This document shows, in pieces, positions 31,465 to 37,257 of a stretch of DNA of 37,257 bases. Made by a program: the position numbers and the translations under genes. Position 1 is the first letter of the stretch. Every line of letters starts with the position of its first letter. Source of the DNA: Phaeoceros laevis (Eukaryota; Anthocerotophyta; Anthocerotopsida; Notothyladales). The stretch spans positions 54,767-92,023 of the forward strand of contig JBNGIQ010009033.1 in assembly GCA_049999765.1 (NCBI GenBank), given 5' to 3'. The notes beneath the pieces are model-generated. The model saw only the letters and a program-made list of their open reading frames with translations, was not told the DNA's origin and did no database searches.

Positions 31465-32165
31465 ATGAAGCCTTCCTTTCTTCTGCTGCCACTTCTGGCT
31501 CTGCTCCTGGCCGCATGGGTCGCAGCAGAAGGTGTCACTGAGCACGTTGAGGGAGCCGCTGCAGCCAAGAGCTCCTCAAGCTTCCACCACGCGCAGGAGC
31601 AGAGCTCCAGTAGTACTCGATCTCGTTCTCTTCTTCCTGAGGAAACGTCAAATTCAGGCACGACAGTGATCACGACACAATGTTTTGTTGCACAAGATCT
31701 AGATCGATTTCACAGATTGAGACTTACTACAATGGGTGTTAGATTCATGTGTGAACTGCCTATCTAATTGCGCAGTGATTGCAATTGCCTGCAGATGAGA
31801 ATGAGGCCGAAGGCACCGGCCATGACGTCCAAGGTCAGCAAAGCCAGGCTGAGACTGACCAACAGGAGAAGGCCGCGACCGAGCATTGGGGCCACCATGG
31901 TGGCTACGGAGGGGGACATGGCCGTGGAGGAGGATATGGAGGAGGCCATGGAGGACACGGAGGGGCGACGTCTGCAGAGCGAGATTTGAAGGAGGAGGGG
32001 CAGGAGAAGGCCGCGACCGAGCATTGGGGCCACCATGGTGGCTACGGAGGAGGACATGGCCGTGGAGGAGGATATGGAGGAGGCCATGGAGGTCGCTATG
32101 GTGGAGGACATGGACATGGAGGGTATGGAGGAGGGCATGGTGGACATCGCCGAGGACATTGGTGA
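31465..32165 (+). CDS. Secreted Gly/His-rich repeat protein
   Basis: Exon 1 begins MKPSFLLLPLLALLLAAWVA, a clear signal peptide, followed by a Ser-rich part. Exon 2 (from 31795, after a CCTGCAG acceptor in phase 1, to the stop at 32163-32165) encodes Gln/Glu-rich sequence and then GGYGGGHG-type repeats ending HRRGHW. One donor that restores the frame is 31735/31736 (59-bp intron, total 213 aa), but other phase-1 donors in exon 1 are possible, so the join is uncertain. Glycine-rich proteins of this type are usually cell-wall or apoplastic; His-Gly repeats could bind metal ions, which is inference. A 138-bp tandem duplication (46 codons, from about 31863) doubles the block QEKAATEHWGHHGGYGGGHG and what follows. 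Confidence 0.7.
31863..32098. repeat. 138-bp in-frame tandem duplication within the Gly/His-rich gene
   Basis: CAGGAGAAGGCCGCGACC at 31863 recurs at 32001, exactly 138 bp (46 codons) later, and homology continues for about 97 bp, to the end of the GGYGGGHGG stretch in the second copy. The two copies are nearly identical, so the event is recent or maintained by conversion. Confidence 0.85.
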
Positions 32166-32658
32166 CCTGTAGGCATTACGTATATGTGTGTGTGTTTATT
32201 GGTTATATGAGTGGTAATGTTGGTAACTTGGTACTACTCGGTCGTGTTGTTAACCGCTTACGGTCAAGCTATTGAAAGCTAGAAGTTCTGAAGTTGCTTT
32301 TCCATTCCACATGTATAGATGCATATGGAGCTGCTACAAATATCAGAAATACCTACGCCTTATTGATAAACTTGTCCATGTTGGGAGTTAACCCCTAAAT
32401 GCCCCAACTAGCCCGAGTTCTCTGTTATGTTAATTAGCTCCGTTATGTTAGTTAGTCAGCTCTAGCATGTTTCATGGTGTTCCTATCTTTATAGACACTA
32501 AAACTTATACCAAAATGACCGCCTTAAAATTTCCTATCTAATGATATATTAAAATAAATATTTAATTATAATTATTAAAATTTTAAAAAATAAAATGTGA
32601 CAAGAACAGGATGCACAAGGCCTCCGTTTTAGGGATTTGGGAGTTGCACGTCCCAGTA
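32166..32658. other. 3' flank of the Gly/His-rich gene
   Basis: T-rich sequence with a TG run (about 32184-32196), likely 3' UTR followed by AT-rich intergenic DNA. No gene seen. Confidence 0.4.
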
Positions 32659-32842
32659 AGCCAAGTTGTATGCTTCAAAACAAGATTTCGAGATCAAAGT
32701 ACATGCTGGTCCCTTAGGGATTAAGAAGAAAAAAACTAACATGGAAAGAGAGCCAAGTTGCGTGCTTCAAAACAAGATTTCGAGATCAAAGTACATGCTG
32801 GTCCGTCAGGGGTTAAGAAGAAAAAAACTAACATGGAAAGAG
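32659..32842. repeat. Two-copy tandem duplication, 92-bp unit
   Basis: The unit AGCCAAGTTG...GGAAAGAG is at 32659-32750 and again at 32751-32842. It includes CAAAACAAGATTTCGAGATC and AAGTACATGCTGGTCC in both, with a few substitutions. Non-coding. Confidence 0.9.
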
Positions 32843-35357
32843 AGACAGACTTTTGCATGCTCTGCCGTGTACATGAAAACATATCAAAGCATGGGTTTTA
32901 AACAACACATAGATTTCCAAATTTTTGAAATTCTATTTGAATATTATGTATTTAAGTCTTTGTGTCTATGTAAAGGTTAGAGATTATTCATGATGTATAA
33001 GATTGGGTACCACATGACAATACATGGTACACCGACTACATAAGCATCTTATATTTCAAAGTTTCATCTTTTTCTTCTTGTACTTGTGTTCTGCACATCT
33101 ACTACTAGTGCAACCTTCTCTTTACACGTCTATTACTAATACAACCTTCTCATTTTTACCAAGTTCAATGTTTCTTCTAAATGCAACTTGTTGCATGCTT
33201 AAAGATTGCTCGATAGTTTGTAGCATCTGTAAACTTGCTGCCATATCTATGGTCATGGCATCATCCATCTACGTTAATCTTGACTACATAGAACAATTAT
33301 GGAAAGCACTACATCAGTTGAGCAGTAGAAGAAGATTTTTATTACGTGCTTATGGGTCTGAAATGAGGCCCTATTGAGGCTGCTATTAATGTGCAAAAGG
33401 GGCCTAGATAATAGTCCTTGCTTTAAATTAGTGAAATTGGAAAAACCAAATAAGGTTGGATTGGGCAAACTAGTCAACTAAAAAGTGCGAAAACTCCTTA
33501 TATGAGCTTCCTTTCTTGTCTTGCAAAAGTTCATAGAGGGGAGGTCCTGGCAGGGTGTGTGTGTGTTTATATTTGAAGAGGTTTACACGGTCCCATCAGG
33601 GTCCCCCTTTGCCCATGCTTTGGGCGCCCCCTAGCGACAGGGCACAGCAGATTTTATTTCATATAAGCATATGCCGCCGATCACCCAATGTGCACGGCCC
33701 CCAGGCTGAACTAGGGATGGCCACCTTCCTCTTCTAAAACGAAAAGGGAGATTTGCTATGGTTGTCATGCTCTACGATTAGATGAGATAAAATCTTTCAT
33801 ATCTTAGTTAATTATATATTCAAACACATAACATTAAATTATTATTGATTCATTTATTATGTAGTTTAGTATGGGGGCTTGATGAGTTTGGGTGAATTCT
33901 GTTTGTTTTGTACTTGCATTTTTAGTGATGTTGAATGAACTATGATAGAACTATGTAGATTGAACTATTGTATTTTGATGAACTATGTAAAGGGTGAAGC
34001 TATGCAGCTTTGTATATGCTGATCCCCACCTCCCCCCTCCAGCTGGAGACCAGGCAGCCATTGAACCCATGCTCACCTCTCACTTAGATAGGTTTATCTC
34101 AGCCGCCAAACTATCAACAGGGCATTCGTAACTAACAACACCGTCTCCAGGCAGCCACTGAACCCATGATCACCTCTCACTTAGATAGGTTTATCTCAGC
34201 TGCCAAACTATCAACAGGGCATTCGTAACTAACAACACCAAACTAACCAAACTCACAGTCATATACTTTGCTCTTTGCAGATGATAAAGTTATAGTAGAG
34301 GATTAGTAAAGTAGAAACCCCCCTACCCTAGGTAGGGGAAAAATATAAAATCACTTTTATATTATAAAGTACATTGTTCGCAAAAAAAACTAGTCAACTA
34401 AAAAATACGAAAACTCCGATGTCAAGGCTTTGTAGAGAGAGAGAAGAGAGATGGTTTACATGCTATTAACTTTTATATTATGTAAGAGAGCGGCAATAGG
34501 AGAAACAATTATCCTCTAAAAGTACTTCTTGTTGATTGATTATCAACCGGAGTCCAATAGGTAAGCGCAAATGTCTTGCTTGAGAAGCTTTCCTTTGTAG
34601 AGGGGAAGGGAATTATATTGCACACAATATAGTCGTTGGCCATTTGGTTATCTAGAAGAGTTGATTTAATAAACAAGATATCGATTAAAGCTCCTCAAGT
34701 CTCAGATGTGAAAAGGCTTTGTTCTAAGACTTTAAAAGAGTCACATATTTCTGTATAATAAGTAATGCATCTAGCTCATAATCTTTGACGACACACATCC
34801 GGTCCTTAAACTCGGAACTCGATGTCAGTTGCAAGTAGCCATATATACACCTAGCTGTAAAAAAAATCACTATGGGGTTGGAATTGCGACTCTCGAGCCT
34901 ATGTCGGGTTTGCGCGGTGGCTGCAAGTCTGGGACCCATCCACAAGCTCCGCCCCCGCAACCCAGCCTACCAACGCCCTTCTGCCCGCTCTACAGCCCAT
35001 GTGGTCGTAGCATGTAGGTGTATCTCAATCCTCCTTACTAGTATTTTTAATATCAAATAGCAAAAAGGAGTGTACCCCTTCCGATAATGAACTGCACTTT
35101 CGTACCTTACGCACCCCAATGTTAAGACACGTACCGATACACATATACGTTTCCGCGTAGGCTGCAACTAAGGTACATATGTAAGATAAACATGTCATAT
35201 ATAAGTTTGTTTTTGAAAATTTAAAAAATATGGTGCAACTAACGAAGAAGAAGAATAAAGTTTACTAAGCATGTTTCTTGAGTCCAGATCCATGGACCAC
35301 ATGTAGTGAACTCGTTTTCCAGTGTCGCTCGGTGTCTGTCATTGACCAGGACTTTAT
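32843..35357. other. AT-rich, repeat-derived stretch
   Basis: No gene was found. A tandem duplication lies at 34050-34239. The sequence AACTAGTCAACTAAAAA followed by CGAAAACTCC occurs twice (about 33468-33497 and 34389-34417). A GAGGTTTACACGGTCCC at 33578 resembles 16025. These are probably decayed, unclassified mobile elements. Confidence 0.45.
34050..34239. repeat. Two-copy tandem duplication, 97-bp period
   Basis: CCAGGCAGCC followed by CTTAGATAGGTTTATCTCAG and GGGCATTCGTAACTAACAAC occurs from 34050 and again from 34147, with only three or four differences. Non-coding. Confidence 0.9.
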
Positions 35358-35680
35358 TGTTCACACTAGTGGGAGACCTACTGGGCTCCCATTAACACAC
35401 ACACTCACACTGTGCTTAATGGAGGAAATTTGGAGTCACTCGCTATTTTTGCTTTCCCTCCACCACGGGTCCACCTCAGCTGCCTGACTCAACGCTTGCT
35501 GAGAACTAAGCGACAGATCGTGAGCGAGAGAGAGATTGCATATATTGAAGTGTGTAGGGGGAACAAGCTAGGTTCCGTGTACATGGCAGGTGGTTAGTTA
35601 TAACCACCTGCATAGGTTAAATATATTTATCTATAATAATCTAACCTGCTAAAAGGTAGCTAAACTAACCTACTCTAACA
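35358..35680 (-). repeat. Probable 3' LTR of the copia element
   Basis: On the minus strand, the purine tract GAGTGGGAG directly precedes TGTTAGAGTAGG, whose first base is the complement of 35680. That is the polypurine-tract/LTR joint typical of Ty1/copia elements. The far end is less certain: a terminus ...GTGTGAACA (complement of 35358-35366) would give matching TGTT/AACA ends and an LTR of about 323 bp. A TATA-like run lies about 60 bp inside. The other LTR and any target duplication are outside the window or not seen. Confidence 0.55.
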
Positions 35681-35785
35681 CTCCCACTCAGGTTAGAATT
35701 TATTATTACTAACCATAGAAAGTTTAGAGTTATCTAAATAACTACACTTATTTGAAACTTGAAAACTATTCTAATTTGCTATTTA

Positions 35786-37257
35786 CTAGTCTTCTTCATC
35801 TTCAAATGTCACACGCTTGCTTGTTTCAGCTTTTGAAGATGTATTGCTGCTCCATAGCAACTTACCACCAGATGCTCTCAAACCCAAGCCATGAGAATGC
35901 TGATAATGTTTATGTCTTCCCAGAGCCTTCGTCAGGATGTCCGCTGTCATGTCATCAGTCGGACAATACTCCACGCGCACAAGCCCTTTTGCAACTATTT
36001 CTCTTATGAAATGATGTTGTACCTCTATGTGCTTGGTTCTTGCGTGAAACCTGGGGTTTTGAGTCAGAGCAATAGCACTCTGGTTATCGCAGAGAAGACG
36101 TATAGGGAGCCGCTGTTCAGCTCCTAACTCATTAAGCGCTCCCACTATCCAAATAATCTCTTTACATGCATCCGTGAGAGATTTGTACTCCGCCTCGGTG
36201 GACCTGAGAGCCACGGTCGGTTGACGCTTGCTGCTCCAGGTCACCGCTGCTCCCACGAGGATGCACACATAACTTGAGATACTCTTGCGACTGTCAACGT
36301 CGCCCGCCCAATCAGCGTCGCTATATGTGACGAGCTGAAGAGCATCTTTTGCATTCTTATCATATAGAAGACCCCAGTCTTGGGTGCCACGAATGTAGCG
36401 ATAGGTGCGCTTGATGGAGTGGCAATGAGGCCTGCTAGGATTAGATAAGAATTGAGAGTGCGTACCGCTTGAAAAACATATATCCAGCCGCGATTCCACC
36501 ATTAAATGCATCAGACTTCCATTGAGGGAAGGATATAATGATGCCAATTCCGCATCGTCGGCAGGAATATCTCCTTCATGGGCAACCAGCTTGACATTTT
36601 GCTCCATGGGAGTGGAGATTGGTTTTGCATCTTGCATGCTATATCTTTGCAAAATTTGCTGAATGTATTTTGCTTGATGCAAGAAAATTGTACCTCTCTT
36701 GCGATCCCGAAGAATGTGTAAGCCAAGGCAGAAGGTGAGAGAGCCAGCATCAGTGATCTTAAATTCACGGCCAAGCTCATCTCTAAGCCAAGAAATTAGC
36801 CGGGTGGAGTTGCTCATATTCACAATGTCGTCCACATATGTAGCGACAACAATAAAAAGGCGTCCTTCCTTCTTAGTATATACATTGCCATCAGCATGAA
36901 GGCTTGTAAAACCAAGTGGTTTAAGAAAGGCGTCAATACGAGCAAACCAAGCCCGAGGGCTTTGTTTGAGGCCATAGATAGACTTTTTCAGGCGACAAAC
37001 TTGATGACTCGATGGATCAGAGTCAATACCTTCAGGAACTTGCATATAAATCTCCTCTTCGAGATGTCCATAGAGAAAGGCTGTCTTGACATCAAATTGT
37101 TCAAGCTCATAATCATTCACAGCAGCAAGAGCTAAAAGAATACGAAGGGTAGGCATTTTTACAACCGGACTGAATGTATCATCAAAATCAAGTCCTTGTA
37201 TTTGAGAATATTTTTTTTTTAGTGACTTCAGCGCTTTCCTATTTATACAACAATTAC
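35786..37257 (-). mobile_element. pol: Ty1/copia retrotransposon, reverse transcriptase-RNase H part (partial)
   Basis: The minus-strand frame is open from the window edge to its stop at 35786 (about 490 codons). It begins within reverse transcriptase: DFDDTFSPVVK, LEQFDVKTAFLYGHLEEEIY, GLKQSPRAWF, then the catalytic YVDDIV and LGLHI. RNase H follows with SDADWAGD, STEAEY and CDNQSA carrying the acidic residues, then DILTKALGRHKH. Gag, protease and integrase lie beyond the right edge. The polyprotein end is undamaged here. Near the edge a run of ten A on the coding strand gives KKKYSQ where YKARLVAKGYSQ-like sequence is expected, so a small frame disturbance is possible. Some usually conserved residues are changed (LYPSLNGSLM, ESRLDICF). 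Recently active or only slightly decayed. Confidence 0.9.

Noticed and set aside
1-37257. CRISPR arrays, operons or bacterial defence islands
   Set aside because: No regularly spaced palindromic repeats; genes are intron-bearing, widely spaced and eukaryotic in every respect.

Overview
The window is nuclear DNA of a land plant, most likely a seed-free one (fern, lycophyte or bryophyte). The reasons are spliceosomal introns of about 60-400 bp, plant-only families (S40/DUF584, BAG proteins with an IQ motif, TONNEAU2-type PP2A B''), a plastid-type LptF/LptG gene with a transit-peptide-like N-terminus, decayed PLS-type PPR genes, and GC-rich genes set in AT-rich repeat-derived DNA. The species was not identified.

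Layout. 1-2,700: S40-like gene (+) with a GA-rich leader holding three short upstream ORFs. 4,575-6,071: BAG gene (-). 6,300-17,000: gene-poor island with a Crypton-like tyrosine recombinase relic (9,721-10,606), a PPR fragment, a LINE-like relic, and a 1,222-bp inverted-repeat transposon (14,358-15,579) carrying a piece of an LRR receptor gene. 17,192-18,073: second BAG gene (-), shorter at the C-terminus, with a perfect heat-shock element about 115 bp upstream. 18,768-20,700: decayed PPR gene (-), part of which is copied again at 23,767-24,427 on the other side of a small acidic/basic nuclear-protein gene (22,197-22,856, +).

25,682-28,457: complete 12-exon TONNEAU2/FASS-like PP2A B'' gene (+), reconstructed here as 476 aa with one GC-AG intron. 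28,728-31,009: convergent 8-exon LptF/LptG-like permease gene (-), 503 aa, probably plastid-targeted. 31,465-32,165: Gly/His-rich secreted protein gene (+), divergent from the permease gene, with a clear TATA box and a 138-bp in-frame tandem duplication. 32,200-37,257: AT-rich repeats, then a Ty1/copia element (-) that leaves the window at its right edge, with a probable 3' LTR at 35,358-35,680.

No operon-like or defence-like new system is visible; the genes are ordinary independent plant genes. The most notable items are the gene-carrying Harbinger-like element, the Crypton-like relic, the LptF/LptG gene in a plant nucleus, the heat-shock element beside a BAG gene, and repeated two-copy tandem duplications. 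Exon boundaries come from reading frame, splice signals and remembered family conservation; no alignment or search was run.
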